A DNA stretch of 64,000 nt, taken from assembly GCF_003286085.1 (NCBI RefSeq), contig NW_020825298.1, positions 2,914,001 to 2,978,000 on the forward strand, given 5' to 3'. This DNA comes from Drosophila persimilis. Its lineage: Eukaryota; Arthropoda; Insecta; Diptera; Drosophilidae. The notes under the pieces are model-generated. The model had not been told where the DNA came from and did no database searches. It worked only from the letters and a program-made list of their open reading frames with translations. The position numbers were made by a program, and so were the translations under genes. Below are positions 47,518-61,271 of this stretch, one piece after another; the stretch's first letter is position 1; every line of letters begins with the position of its first letter.

Positions 47518-47537
47518 CTGCTAAGCCCAACTGGGAG
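47518..47537 (+). repeat. Dispersed motif, copy reading CTGCTAAGCCCAACTGGGAG
   Basis: Differs from the core at about two positions and is followed by AGAGAGAGATGGAGAAAG, the purine tail shared with other copies. Confidence 0.4.
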
Positions 47538-49321
47538 AGAGAGAGATGGAGAAAGAGTGCAAAAAGCGACGCTGGAACAAATATTTTCTTCCGATCGCAA
47601 CAATTTTTGACATTCCAATAGATACGATTCTGTTTTTTCGTATCTTAAAAATATATCCGACAATCCCTCATCTGTGGCCCACATCCAAGAGATCTTTAGC
47701 TCCAGTTTTCCAGTTCTGTTCTTTAATTTCAATTTAACTCAATTGATGCCTTCATTTCCGAGATACTTCACCACTTCCTTATGCAAATGAATCTCAGCTT
47801 TTGTGCTGATTTGGCAGCAAAGATCATTAATATTAATTCGGGCAAATCTTGGCGACTATACTCGGATAATTAACAGCGAAACACCACTCCCAAAATACCC
47901 GAAACACGAAACACTCTCCTTCCCAGTGACATATCCAGTCGAATCCGCATCGGAATGACTTCAACTTAAGCCTGTTTGCGCAATATATGATGTTTGGCCC
48001 CTCGAAAGGAATGTTAATGCCACAGATACAACAAAACATATTTCGAGTCATTAGGCGAGGTGGCTGCCTCCTCCGCCATCCGCCATCCGCCCTCCTCCCG
48101 TCCATTGGCAAAACATGGCAGAAGGTGAACATCAATTTTGAAACACACGCACAGCACAGAACACTCTCCTCCTCGGAGGCAGTGAGGCATCCCAAATCGA
48201 TGGGCACGCCCCCACATCAGCACAGAGCATAGCCATAACATATCCCAAGCAACCCATTGCTGATTTGTAGGTGTTGTCGTCTTCATCTGGGTCGTTTAGT
48301 TGGCCCTTTTGCCGACTTACGCTGTGGCCACACAATTATGCTCATCAACATCCGTCAGTCGGCAGTCGTGGCAGTCGTAGCAGTCGCAGCAGCAGTCTTC
48401 TTGCTCGTCGTCGCGTCGCGTCGGTGGAAAAGTGTTAAGTAATGAGTTAATCTGCAACAAGACTCGCATGATTAAGTGCTCTGGAGGCCCAGGAGGCCGC
48501 TGAGGTGGCTGTGGTGTGGCCCGATAGGTGGGATGGGGGGAGGTTGCTGAGTGGCTCTTTAAATAGATGCGTTCTGTCCAGGGGCAAAGTGTACGCTGTA
48601 CAGTGGTTATGGAGATACAAAAATTATCAAGGAAGAACTAAAGCCATCGATAAGCTACCAACTTCCTGTGAAGACTGTGTTTATGGGTCTTTTATAACAG
48701 ATTGTAAGACTGTCCTCATGGATATTCATTAATAATTCTATAGAAACTGAGTTCATAGACGGATTGAACGAAGTTACACCATGGTAATCATTTCCAATAG
48801 GGTTTTGGGCTATTTCTATAGTAAGGAATGATTTTAAACCATATCTTCTGATGTTTTTTGGACTCCCACAAAGAGAGATTCTAATTGAATAATATTTTCT
48901 AGTATCCTATCAACTTTACTTCTCAATAAAGGAGTAAATTATACAAAAATTTAAGCCAAATACTTGCATCACATATGTATATGTTCTAGTGATCGTATCC
49001 TATCGGTAGAAAGATGAACACTGGCCTAATGACAGACATTTAAGAACGGCAAGAATAGTTTAAGTGAATTCCAGAATCACAGAAATCTAAAGACTAGGAA
49101 GTTAATTCTGATAAATATATTATCTCTTACCTATTTTATGGGTAAAAATGGGGTACATATAAGAACATGGAGACGATAGAATAGAAGAGAATGTCTCTAT
49201 ATTTTATAAAAAAGATTTGGTTTCGTCGATATTTGACTCCAATCCAATCTGTAAGCGAGCAAGCGATTTTGAGTCATCGACGTGGTCTCGAAATTCGACT
49301 CATGTCGGCGCGAGGAAGCAA

Positions 49322-49368
49322 GCGAGTGAGCCTGGGGTTGACGCACAAGCGAAGCGAGTGAGAAGGGG
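49322..49368 (+). repeat. Dispersed motif GCGAGTGAGCCNGGGGTTG, copy 3 with partial internal repeat
   Basis: GCGAGTGAGCCTGGGGTTGA is followed by a second partial unit GCGAGTGAGAAGGGG at 49354-49368. Further GCGAGCAAGCG/GCGCGAGG words lie upstream, so this copy may be a small tandem. Confidence 0.4.
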
Positions 49369-51130
49369 TCTTGTCCTCTACTTAGAAATAATACTATAGA
49401 GATGTTTCCATATGTACATCGTTGCCTGGTAGAAATACAACTGCCTTTCTAGGCAATGCTGCTACTTTTTGGGCTTATAAGTCACAAATATATTCAGAGT
49501 CGCTTCTTTCTCTTCTTCGAAAGTCTCGAAAGCTAAAAAATGACTGTATTACCCTGCTCTTAATTACTAAATTTTGAACAAGAGACACGAGTATATTCCC
49601 ATGATTGTGGGTACTTTTAACAGACTCATTTAGGCTTGAAATGTACTACTACTATAATTATTATTACTACCACTTTTAGGTGCTGTTTCCCCATTAAGCC
49701 TTATGGCTCCCCGCTTAAACGTTTCCACTCCACTGTGCGATGTGCTAACTGATAAATTATGATTGTTGTGTGCGTCGTTTTGCCTGAATGCCTGGGCTCC
49801 ACATTTGTTGGCGGGGAGCTGCGCTTATTATTTATCGCGTAAATTGAGTTAATGTGCCCGAGATTAAGGACTAGCCGGCGCGATCCATTGGCCGGCCATT
49901 GATCATTCCGTTCTACCTCCAGACATGGCGGAGACGCTATCAGTACGGAACCACTGGCCCTTTCCCTTTCACTGTCTTATCAATATGATAAATTACGATA
50001 TAGATACTATAATAGGAAGTGTGTGTGTGTGTGTGTGTGCGTCTATCTATGTAGGTGAGTGGTCAAAAGGGGGCAAACAACAGCACAACAGCAGAACAGC
50101 CCCACAGTAGCCCCATGGGCCATGGGCTGTGATTGACATAATTGGGCGCACACCATAAAACGGCGCGCACACAAACAAAGATATAGACAGCATGTCTGTA
50201 CAGTGGAATACATAGTTTATGATCGCCACAGACAATGATCAATTACAATGGGCAATCTAAATCATAAATATTGTCAGTTTTGACGGCAGCAAAAAGCCAG
50301 AAATAAAACGGAAAAATAAAACCAGAAAAGAGAAAAATAAAACAAGTCAATGCGTTGATTTTTCTTTATGCCGAAACTCCAATTAAAATTGTGATTATGA
50401 TGAAGCACAGAAATTAAGCAGAAGAAGCATACAAAATAATGAAAAATACCGAGAAAAAACAAACAACCACAAGTCGTAAATTTGGATACTCTTTTTTGGG
50501 TAAAAAGATTCATAAAATTCTGTTAAACTTTGAGGAATTATGAGATTTTTATTTATAGAAATTTGTTGAACAAAATTTACGGATAATTGTTTTGTGGGTT
50601 TTCTGTGTTATATCCAAGATATATGCAAGATATATTCCCCATTGGACGAATATTCTTAGTGTCCCAATTAGTCCAATTCATAGGAACGTTCACCTAGAAC
50701 CGATAGCATATGAATACTATCTCTATATCCCAAATCCCAAGGCAAGCTCCTGCTCTAAACCCCCAGCACACTCGCTTCGAACGCTCTACGACCGGTACGA
50801 GCACGACGATGATCCACAAGTTTTAAAGAGAGATATGTACCCCTCCTCCCCAATCAAATCTCCCTTGAAAACCCTAAGACCCTATTGGAAAGTGTATCGG
50901 AAAAAGCATAAAAAAGTGTTGCAGTTCCCCAAACGATCCATACGTTCAAGTAGTTGGAGCATACAATTTTTTTTTTTTTGGTTTTGAAGAAGGTGAACAC
51001 ACAGCGAGCCATAAATTATAATTATCGACGAGATTAACTCTTTGCCGCGCCACTTAACTGCGATGACACACGCTCACCAGACGTCCCAAGAAACAGACAG
51101 AGAAAGAGATACAGTGAGAGAGGGAGAAAG

Positions 51131-51150
51131 AGTGCGAGAGATTGTGGAAG
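51131..51150 (+). repeat. 20-nt perfect direct repeat, first copy
   Basis: AGTGCGAGAGATTGTGGAAG is identical to 53229-53248. The following bases (TTGCCA versus CCATTGGCA) are loosely similar. It lies inside a GA-rich stretch whose plus frame ends VNRKRLRDDL; that frame is not recognised. Confidence 0.5.
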
Positions 51151-53228
51151 TTGCCAGCGAGTGAGAGCGAGAGAGAGAAAGATACCCAGAGAGGTGGATC
51201 TGTCGAGAAGTCGCCCCAGTCCAGCTCTGGTGAAAGAAAGCCACCGCAGATAAGCACCAAAGACGACACTAAATCGTATGCGATAGCAGCAGCAGGAAAG
51301 CTGGAGAATGTGAACAGGAAACGACTAAGAGATGACCTGTAAGAGCCCCACAACGAGGCAAAGAATACCCTATAAAGAGGATACTTAGGGGATATAATAA
51401 AATACTGTAAACTGCCTAAACTCCTCTAGATCTCATACCCTATCTTATTGGATGACGCTAAAAGTGGTCGTATCCCCCCTCCGAGATATACCCTTTCTCC
51501 TGATCATGACACATTCCCCGCCACAAGAGGCAAGTTACAAAAACGAAAGCAGAAATGCACTCGTAAAGGTTGAAGGGCCTCCAAAAGGAAGAACAACGAA
51601 ACATTCTTTCTTTTTTGGCGATAACTTTGGCTTGGCGTCGGCATCTTCAATTGATATCTTCTCTGGACAAACAAAAAGCAAGAAGCTTGAAAATTTATGA
51701 CCCCCCGTGGTTTTATCGACGCCTCTGCGACACAACCCTTCGGACGGTCCCCGGTATACGGTCCCTGGTGCGGCTTTGTCCCCTTGGACTGGGCCGGGGT
51801 CTGTCGATTGAAACTCGAATGAAAGATACGGGAAGGCAATGTTGTCGCGCAGCTAAACAAAAACTATATTAAAAGAGAGGAAGAGCCATGGAATTGTGTT
51901 CTTTTTTGTATCTTTTTGAAGTATGAATTTGCCATGCCCTGTCTATCCGTGACTCCCATGATGTGCGAGTATCGGAGAGGAGAGGATTCCCAGACTGGGA
52001 GAGAGACCCATTTCATTCAGTACGCACTTCATTCATGGCTGCGATTCGAGATGCCCTTCTACCCTCGTTTTTTGTCTCTTTAATATTTAATATTCTCTAT
52101 CTGTATCTGTGTATCAGTGCATCTGTATCTCTCTGTCTATCCGTCTCGTTGCGTTGGTAATTTTCAATTTTTATAGTCGTCTTGGGTCGCCGACACTCTT
52201 GACCCGCCGCTGAGTTCCGCAGATAAGGATTTCCTCTCTCTGGGCGATCGCTGGCTGTCTCCCGATTTATGACACCACAAAAGTTAATGCTTAATTATGG
52301 CAAATTGCAAATCGAGGCACATTCATTCGGACCTCGGACCAGCAAATAGCAACAAAATAAACACGAATTTAATTTTGAGTGCATTTGCTGTCCAAGTTCC
52401 GTTTGCAATCCCCCAGTCCCCAGTCCCCAATCCCCGATCCCCGGCCAGAGCTGGAAATATTTTAATTAGCTCCGACGATCATAAAACTTCAGCGGGGAAA
52501 CTGTGAACGTTTTACGATCTGCCAGAAGCAGCAGCTTTAGCACCGGCTTCCAGCTGTAGTGCGACGAGAGTAGTAGTCGGATGTCGAAAGAGTTTGCACA
52601 ATGAAACGCCTTCGAATGAAAACACATTAAAATTTAATCATGCTCGGGAAGTGTTCGAACATGAACTCGATCGCGCTGCCACATAAAAAGGGATCACGGA
52701 TCAGCGTTTTGGTCGTGAAATCACGGCGGGCGAGGGCCCACAAGCGGATTAGTCCACAAACTACTTTACTCTTTGGAAGTCTTTGGAAAACGTATCTGAA
52801 AGATGTGCAAGGCTGCAAGGAAGATTTAATTTAGTTAAGATCATAAAAAGAAACCTTTTTGATTTGGTTTTACCTCTGATCTTCTGTCGTATTTGGGAGC
52901 CTTCTTTTAAGTATGAATACCTATGATTGCACGAGTATCTTTGTAGTTCTTCAGAGTATCTTCTATCAACTTATAGTCTATTGATCATTAAACCTACAAA
53001 TACGAGGGCTATTAACACTGCTTCTGCCAACAGGCATCTGGCAGTTGACTCCTGTCACAAAGGGAGCTCTGAAACCATCAATTTCCATGGTAAAAAAGTA
53101 TTTTCTTGAACTTAGGTGTGCCCGCACAACCAAGAATGATGACGAAAGTCCTGGATGACCACCTGAGGTCTGTATATCCGATAAAATGGAAAAAGTCACA
53201 ATATTTTGGGGCCCCATCGGAGATTGAA

Positions 53229-53248
53229 AGTGCGAGAGATTGTGGAAG
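53229..53248 (+). repeat. 20-nt perfect direct repeat, second copy
   Basis: Identical to 51131-51150 and in the same orientation. The flanking DNA is otherwise different and not GA-rich, so simple-sequence convergence is less likely than at the first copy. Confidence 0.5.
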
Positions 53249-53399
53249 CCATTGGCAACCACATGGCTCAGTGCTTTTAGGGGTCTAGAAGCTCCTCTAG
53301 AAGAGTTTTCCGAAATTATAGAAATGACACTTTCTGCGTTTTTTATTCCATTATTTTTTCTATAGAACAAAGCCACCAAACATGATATTTCCATCATCA

Positions 53400-53585
53400 A
53401 TTTTCATTTTAAAGCATATTTTTTTTATATTCTTTAAAATTATATTCTATTTTATTTTTTATATTTTTATATAATTTTTTTAAGATTTTATTGTGAATAA
53501 TAATGATTATTATTTTATTTTTTATTTTTCGACTTCAATATATATATGTATATATTTTTATTTTTAATTTCATTTCGTATAAATA
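53400..53585. other. Extreme AT-rich tract
   Basis: About 185 bases of almost pure A/T with repeated ATTTTTTATATT and TTATTATTTTATTTT words and an ATATATATGTATATAT core. No open frame. It could be a scaffold-attachment-like or transposon-derived segment; nothing in it decides. Confidence 0.5.
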
Positions 53586-53589
53586 TCTT

Positions 53590-56500
53590 TGTTGTCCTTT
53601 GTCGGAGATCAAGCCCTAATGCACGTTCATTCATCTAAGAAAATCATTCATGCAACAAAACGTGGCTTCTGTCTGCCCCCAAAAGCCATTCATCCTTCAG
53701 TAGTGATTTCACTTAGGTTAACATGATTATAATCTGTTTGGGCCACCCGTTTTCGTTGTTGTTAGAAAAGTTTTCATAATCCCAACTTCCAGGAAGGCAT
53801 AGGAGATCCATCGCCATCGCCAGCCCCAACCCCATCCCCATCATCATCATTATCATCAGCATCGCGATGAATCTGATCTGATCATCATTATTATGATTAT
53901 CGATGCTTCCTGTGCCATTTTGTCCGGTGCCTGCGTTTTTGGGCTACTCAACGCGGATCAATCCGAGGGCCTCTACGTCTGCCCTTTCAAACGCTATTGT
54001 TTCCATGGCCGTGTGGCTGGCTTTGCTGTTTTTATAAATCCTCAAATTATCAGTTTATGGCTGCTTTTAGTTTTATGAACCGATCACGTACTAACCATTC
54101 CGTGGCGATCATTTCGCCTTCGCCTTCACCAGCGCCGCTGCCAGTCTATGTATTTCTCCCACTGAAACTCTCGTTTTTGTTCCTTTTTAGTGCCCGGTTT
54201 TTATAGGGTAGGTCAATGATATCTTGTACAATTTATGAGCTGGAGAAACGGCTTTGATAAGTAGATATTTGGGAGTTTCCTGGGATTGCTGGAAAGAATA
54301 TTCTCTGAAGCAGCCAGTGCACTCTCAAATCCTTTCCTTCTATTTCATTGAGTTCTTGAGATATTTGAAGCCCTTCCCAGCACCAGGTATCCCCTAGTCG
54401 ACCCTCTTTCGGCCTGACTCTCGCCCTCTTCCCCGGCTAATGATCCTATTTCTGCCGCTACCTCTTCGGGCCTGTGTCTGCCGATCTGCTGGATGCGTGC
54501 GAATCTTTTTCCAGCTTAGTGTTTCGTTCTCTCCCTCGCTCTGGTATCCACCGAACGAACGCGTTTCTTTCTTTCGTTTTTTTATTATTCTTTACGGTTG
54601 TGTCTTTCCGTCTCGCTTCATTTTCAGCGCATTTTTATCGACTGCACAACTAATTAAAACTGAAAAAAACGAGGTCCCGAGGGTCTGCGTGGCGCTTTTT
54701 GGTTTTTGAAAGAAATTTAACAAATTATTTAATGATAGATGGTTGTTAAATTGACTGGGCCCGTCTGCTGGGTCCCTGTATCTCGTTCGCAGACTGGCTG
54801 TGGGTCTTAACTATCGGTTATTTAGGGTATTAAGTGATTAGGGGACTCCTACAATCGTAGAGCTTAGCCAATCGACATGAGGATCAGAAATGGGGGAGGT
54901 TGATTGAAAATTAGCTATGACTAAAGTGGGATATAGTTTTGCTTCTTCTTTTTTTAGTTTTTTGATATGGGAAAGTTTGTTCAAGGGGAAGGGACATTTA
55001 TATCTCAGGGTGGAACTATCTTCTGTAGGTTTAAGGAACTTTTCCTTAGTAGTGGAGCTTCCAGATGAAAGATACTTTCTGATAGATGACTCTTTCCGCC
55101 TTTCAGGCATCCCAGCAAGTGTTGTGGTGCCGAATATTCTTTCAAATCACCTATTCATTGATTGAATAAGCCCAGTGACACATTGGGTGTCCGCTGAAGA
55201 GAAATTCCCCTGTTTCTTTTAGTTTTCTTTATATTTTCACAGCTATTTTTACTCTTCCCTGGGCGGAAGCCAATACTGTAACAGTGCCTGTCCAAACAAG
55301 AGACATTCCGCTGAAAATAATCCCACAGATCATCTCTCGGAGGCACCCACCCCGTACATAACCTTTAGGAAAATACAGGAAGCCCGACAGTCAATGTATG
55401 ACCTTACCGAAACCTTGGGTGTCCTCTCGCTCAGAAAAAGAGATTACCCCGTACTCGACAAACGACAATCTACGGCAGAGATCACAAGACAATACAATCC
55501 GCAATCCTCAATCCTCAATGCTCATATGGAAAAGGGCAAAGCCACATACTCGTAAAAAAAGCAAATGAAAATGAATAGAAATTTTTGAACAATTTCGTAA
55601 TCCCGAGTGTCACACAATTGAAATATGTAATTAATTATGGCCATGCGAGGGGCCGAGGGGGGGTCGCCTGCTGTTTATTTTGTGCTACCAGAAACAACCG
55701 AATATTGCCCCGATAGAGATCTACAAAACTATTTGCCACACACTGTGGCAGCAGCAGCAGCAGGCGGCAGGGGGACCGCCAGCAGCTTCAAAGCTTCGCT
55801 TTTTGTTTGTATTTGTGTTTGTGTTTGCTTTGCTCATATTTCGGTTTTTAATGAATCCACTCTATGATTATCTCGATTACGAAACATTTCCCCCAAAAAA
55901 AAGCTCCATTCAAATGATATATACTGACGCCCACAACACAAAAAGCAGGCAGGCAGGCAGCCCCTCAATGCACGACTGAATGCATGGATGGAGTGTGGAG
56001 TGTCTCTCTCTCTATCTCTGTCTGTGTTTATCTCCTTCCCACTCATTGGCTTTGTTGGTGGTCGTCGGCAGCGGCGGCAGCGGCGGCGGCGGCGGCAACT
56101 ACTGAAAATATTAATTAGAAGCCATAGTAAAAACAATAAAATGTTAATAAGCTTGGCTATCATCTGGAATCGAAATTCAAATTTCAAATGAAAGCAAATG
56201 CAAATTTAAAACAAAAACATTTGCAAAATAATTGGTCTCTAATTCCAAAGAATGGAAGGGAGTGGAGGAGTGTACACGTTTCAGAGGAATGAGGGCTAAA
56301 TGGCAGTTGAAAATATGCCGAAAATATGTGGGTGTTTGCTGGCCATTGTTTGGGCGATTTCTACAGTTTGAAGTTTTCTCAGAGCTATCAATATTTCTGC
56401 TCCTCGGCTGAAGGGATTTGATAAGGGTTTGGCATTAGTTATATCAGAAATAATCTACTACGAAAAGCAGAAGATGGATTGAAACATAGTGCCACAATCT

Positions 56501-59500
56501 GTTGTAGATCTGCGACATATCACAGGGCCAGAGATGAGGTAGAGGAGTGTGCTTCTTTTGGCTAATGATTCTGTTGTATTTAGTCTTGTAAAAGATACAA
56601 AATCTACCGACTGTGGAGCAGTCTTTAACCGAAACTCAATGCATTTCCAGATGGCTTTTTCAGTAATTTATACACAATAATAATATTATATTATTTATTA
56701 GGAAAATCTCGATTCATGCGCTACCTGTAGAGGAATCCTTGAGGAGAATCTGCAAAAGGCTATAGACAGATATCATATAATTTTTAGGGACACAAGCACT
56801 TCCTTTTCTGACTAATATTTGGATAATCCATCCCTCCCTGATTGATTATTCCACATTGTGTTTGCATTCAAATTTGATTATTTAATTAACTTATGATTTA
56901 TTTAAACAAAGTATTAAAATTCTCATACAATTGTTGATATTTTCGCATATTTTTTGCCATGGTTTTTGTGCTTTTTTTCCATAATTTATGACAGCATCAG
57001 ACCGACAGACAGACAGCAGATTCATTGATTTTTATGTTTATTGTTCGAGTTAGTTAAACTTTTATTGACTTTTAATTTCATTTGTTGTATATACGTTTAT
57101 GGTAATGGGATTACGTTTTTATGGCCGAATTTTGTGGCTTTACACCACCAAAGAGCCCGTGCATCTGTGCATATTTTTAGGTGACTGGCTTATGGAGAGG
57201 ATTTGTGGAATGTAAATGGCAGTATGGGGCATAGAGAAGTGTGGATAGTTGCCAGAGGGGACATGAACCTCTGTAGGATACAATATTCAACATTCATTGA
57301 CATCTTTCAAGGGGGGAGAGAGCTTCATAAATTATCAAAATAAAGGAAGATTTTTTAATTACAATCATTATTCAAAGGGGACTGATGTGATTCATCGTTC
57401 ATCGAGAGGCACAGAGCCAGACTAGGCCTCAAACACTCCTGTCCATAAATTTCACACTCAACTCATTTCCTGCTCATTATCATATATTCCCCCCACTGGA
57501 GCCCCACTGAAGCCCCACTGCAGCAATTGTACAACAAACCTCAGCTTTGCTTACAGTCCCAATGCGTTCTGGGTTGGGTTAGGCGGCGGCGGCCGGGCGG
57601 TGTGAGGCATGCGGCATGCGGCAAGATGGGTCTGGGTTACCCACAGTCATGGCCTGTCCAAAAAACCCACTCAATTGGGGTTTGGCTCTTTCGAGTGGGC
57701 GTCCAACGTCTTCTCGGATACGAGTACACATGCGTGTTGTATCTCTCTCTCTCCCTTTTCTCCCGTTCTCCGTCTCTCTGGTGTGTCTGTCTGCCGGCAG
57801 AGATTTGTGGCCTGGGCGGGTCCCCAGGAGATGTTAGGGAAGGTAATCATGCTGTCACAGTCGCTAATTTCAATTATCTTGAGTGTGCACGTATACGTAA
57901 TTTGTTTGCTTTTCATTTAAACACAAATAAATAATACACGAATAAAGAGTATCCTCCTCTCTTGCTTCCTGAATGAGTTAAACCATGTTTATTAAAGTGC
58001 ATCATCCATAAGTTCCCTGTTCCCTCCCCCCTGCCCTGTCGCTTTTTGGGCTCCATTTTGACAATCAAAATGTCATTTCATTTGGCAGTGAAGCTCCGCA
58101 AATCCGCAATTGAGACGCAACTTACATGTCATTAACAAGGCTTAAGCCAAACGACATGACAGACAGACAGATACCGTCTGACTTTGGGCACAAACAGGGC
58201 AAAGGGCAACACAGCATTCCGCCTAGATAAGGTTGAACGTTGAACGTTGAACGGTGCAGCGTTGCCAAAGTTCAGACAGAGTTCAGAGAGCAGGAATCAA
58301 AGGCAAAGGGAAGTCTAAGGTGCTTAAATTTTGGCTTTGGTAATGCCTAATGGATTGCATCTACAGAAATTGAGTGAAGAGTATCCTGATGTCGAGCCAC
58401 GTGTGCCGCTACTCATTGGTTCTGGTGGAAAAAATCACATATTTGCATTCAGGACTCCCGCATATCCTCATTTGTTGCTTAGAAAACGTAGTTTTCACAC
58501 CTAAACACCTATTTTTCTATACCCTCCCACCGCGGCGTTGCCAAACTTCTCGCCCTTGAACGCATACCCTGCACAGATACCACACGTTTCACGTTGCAAG
58601 CAGAGCATCTCTTCTTCTGTAAATTGGCCAATTATCAGCATTTGAAAAATGGAGTTTACCTGCCACACAAATACTCTCTCGCCCTTCTACCTGGATTCTT
58701 CGTCTTTTCAAGAGTTTAGGATAAAAAGAGAGGGGGGACGCACTTTGACCTTTCGGGCAGAGACAATGCACATTGAATGTAGAAAAAGAGAACGAGAGAA
58801 TGATAGGCCAACACCTGCCCCGTCCCCGTTCCCCTTCCCCGTCCCGAATGCACGCACAATTCTTGTCCATGGAATGGAAACACACCTCTATTTTACACTT
58901 CTCTCTGTGGATGTGGGACCCCGGCAAATCTATCTGTATCTTTTGATGACCGAACGGAGCATTAATGAACAGACTTCACACTCGGGGCCATAGATGAGTG
59001 GGAATCGAGGTGGAAAAACTACCTGAGCGAAAGAAAAAAAAAAGTTATATTGATTATGGAACACAAATGTTGGGAAATTAGGCAGCGATTTATACGAAAG
59101 CCTCTCCTCCTTCTCTCTCTCTCTGTCTCTGCCTCGGATATGCACTTTGATAAATTAATACAATACCGAGTATCGTATCGTATCGTTTGGTCATTCAATT
59201 GATTTTCGAAATTCATTAGCGCGCCGCCGCTAACGGACCAAAAGGCGTCTGCCAATAGCCTCTGATAGGGACAGTGTCCCTCTACTCGACTCGACTCCAC
59301 CGCTTTGATTTCTATTCATTCTATTCCCATTCTTTGTGGACGGATGGATGGATTGTGAAATGCGTCGGAGTGTAGTGCTGTGCTGGTCCCGAACTTTGTC
59401 TGGCTTTATTGCAGTTTGGAAATAGATGAGCTAACAGCTGGAGAGTGAGTGGCGCACTCGTACAGATTAGATAGCAAATGGTCGCCCATTTGAGGCAGAG

Positions 59501-61260
59501 TCTGGTCTGGGCAGGGCCAGTGCGGAGTGTGGAGTGGGCAGAGGGGCACGGGAATATCCATAACAATGGTGCCAGGGGGCCAATCAAATGCAACAAGTAT
59601 GGATTATCCAAAGCTGAAAATGTTCTGGCATTCCAATTGAGAGAACCATAACAGTGAAGGAGCACAAAGGTTGGCCATTTGTTGGCTTGACAACATCCAA
59701 AGAGTTGAAATCAAACAAAATACGAGACTACTCTTGGAAGGGAAGCAACGTATATTTTGAATGAGAATGACTGGCAGAACATTCCCATTCCTGTGATATT
59801 TGTCATCACTCATCCGACCTTCACTGAACCAAAAAGTAGCTTCTTTGTTTGCCAACATTTCAGTAAGTAGCCAGGGAAACACCTATTGTTTGAAGTCTGC
59901 TTGAAGTCTGGTCTAAGAAGAGGATTGGCTTACCCTACAAATACGCTACCTATTTCCTTACATTTTTGTATCCCTTTGCTGGATGTGGCATGTAGCAGAT
60001 TAGCGTCGCAAAACTTCAAAACAATAATTAACGGATAGAAAAAACTCTACCATATATGTATCTAAGATCATGTGGAACCCTGGCATTTTGCAACATTTTA
60101 TCATCTTTTGCTCAAAATTTCACTTGTATTTGTATCTAAAGCCTCTATCTGTATCTTTCTCTAGCTAAATCCCTTTTTAAATAAGATCGACCCTCTTCGT
60201 TTCATTTTCTGAGCACAGTCTTATAATTAATAATTCATTAATTATAGTTCAATTAATAAATAATTATTACTTCTATCCATTTTCACGCCTACACCGAAAT
60301 ATGGCAATATTTGTGCAACTTTAACACCACATCTCTTGTGCTGTTACCCTTTTAGGCCTTAACAATGCCATATTTGATCAACTTTCCAACCATAATCCCA
60401 AATAGCCAAAAAGAACATACTCTATAAGGCAGTAATCGTTTGAGAAAACACACAAAAAACCGAAGGGTAATCAATTCATTCACTAATTTGTTTGAAACTT
60501 GTAGATTCCATGGATCGTAGAAGCGTAGAAGCGGCGAAGTTCTTAAAGTCGTGGCGCCACGAAAAAATCAAAAATCTGCTAGATTTTGAAGCTAAAGAAA
60601 AGATTTTCCCCGCTCTAAATCTGCCTAAAAAATTAATTTTTAATTACGATTTTTCAAACAAAATTATATATGGTTAAAACAAATATTTTTTACTAACGAA
60701 AAATTTGAAAAAATACATATTGCCGTTTTCCATGGCTATAGGTAAGGCCATAGGTTGATCTCCATCAAATGTTCCTCAGAAATAACTATACCACAAAATT
60801 CGCCTATAATCTAACAATTTTTATTCCACATATTTTATGTTTAATCCCCTATTTAGTCCACAATGAACACACTCTATAAAACAATATACCAAGCCACTAA
60901 GTAAAAACCCCCCTCATCAGTTCTTTCTTATCAACAGATGCCTCATCATTCAGTTCCATTCCGTTCCATCGAATGTTGCTCAGCCTCACACACACAGCTG
61001 TGTATGCTAGAGCCTCTACCGTAATATACGATCCGAACCGAAGTGAACGACTGGTAAATGGAACAAAACAAACCCCACCGAGCGGAGCGGCTGGCAAGTA
61101 AACAAAAGGTCAATACAATCCAAATGGAGTCCACAGCATGCAACAAGCTCTACTGGTTGCCGCAGAACGAGTCGCTGCAGACCCGAGCGCAAGCCGAAGC
61201 GGCCCGATAGGCCTTCGGCAGATCCGTCTGTGAAACGAACGCGGAACTCCGGGCCGGGAC
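53590..61260. other. Non-coding stretch upstream of the 61591 gene
   Basis: No exon recognised. Simple repeats at 53813-53865 (CCCCATC/ATC), 55945-55960 (GGCA), 56066-56097 and 58232-58255 (TTGAACG). TTTTATGGCCG occurs at 57117, matching the half-sites of the 29113 palindrome. AT-rich DNA lies at 56640-57130 and 60200-60900. Likely upstream regulatory DNA, by position only. Confidence 0.4.
56066..56097 (+). repeat. (CGGCAG/CGG)n microsatellite
   Basis: CGGCAG units grading into CGG repeats. Confidence 0.8.
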
Positions 61261-61271
61261 TGGGCCGTGCC

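Larger units (their letters stand above)
45500..53225. other. Non-coding stretch
   Basis: Contains two CTGCTAAGCC copies, a GCGAGTGAGCC copy, a GT run and the first 20-nt repeat. AT-rich featureless DNA lies at 47170-47460 and 48730-49200. Frames at 50592-50987 and 51142-51342 are charged and protein-like in composition but unrecognised and without splice support. Confidence 0.4.

Noticed and set aside
51142-51342. Charged 66-codon frame ending VNRKRLRDDL with GTAAGAG overlapping its stop
   Set aside because: Donor-like site has a T before GT and no partner; the upstream half is GA-microsatellite-derived.
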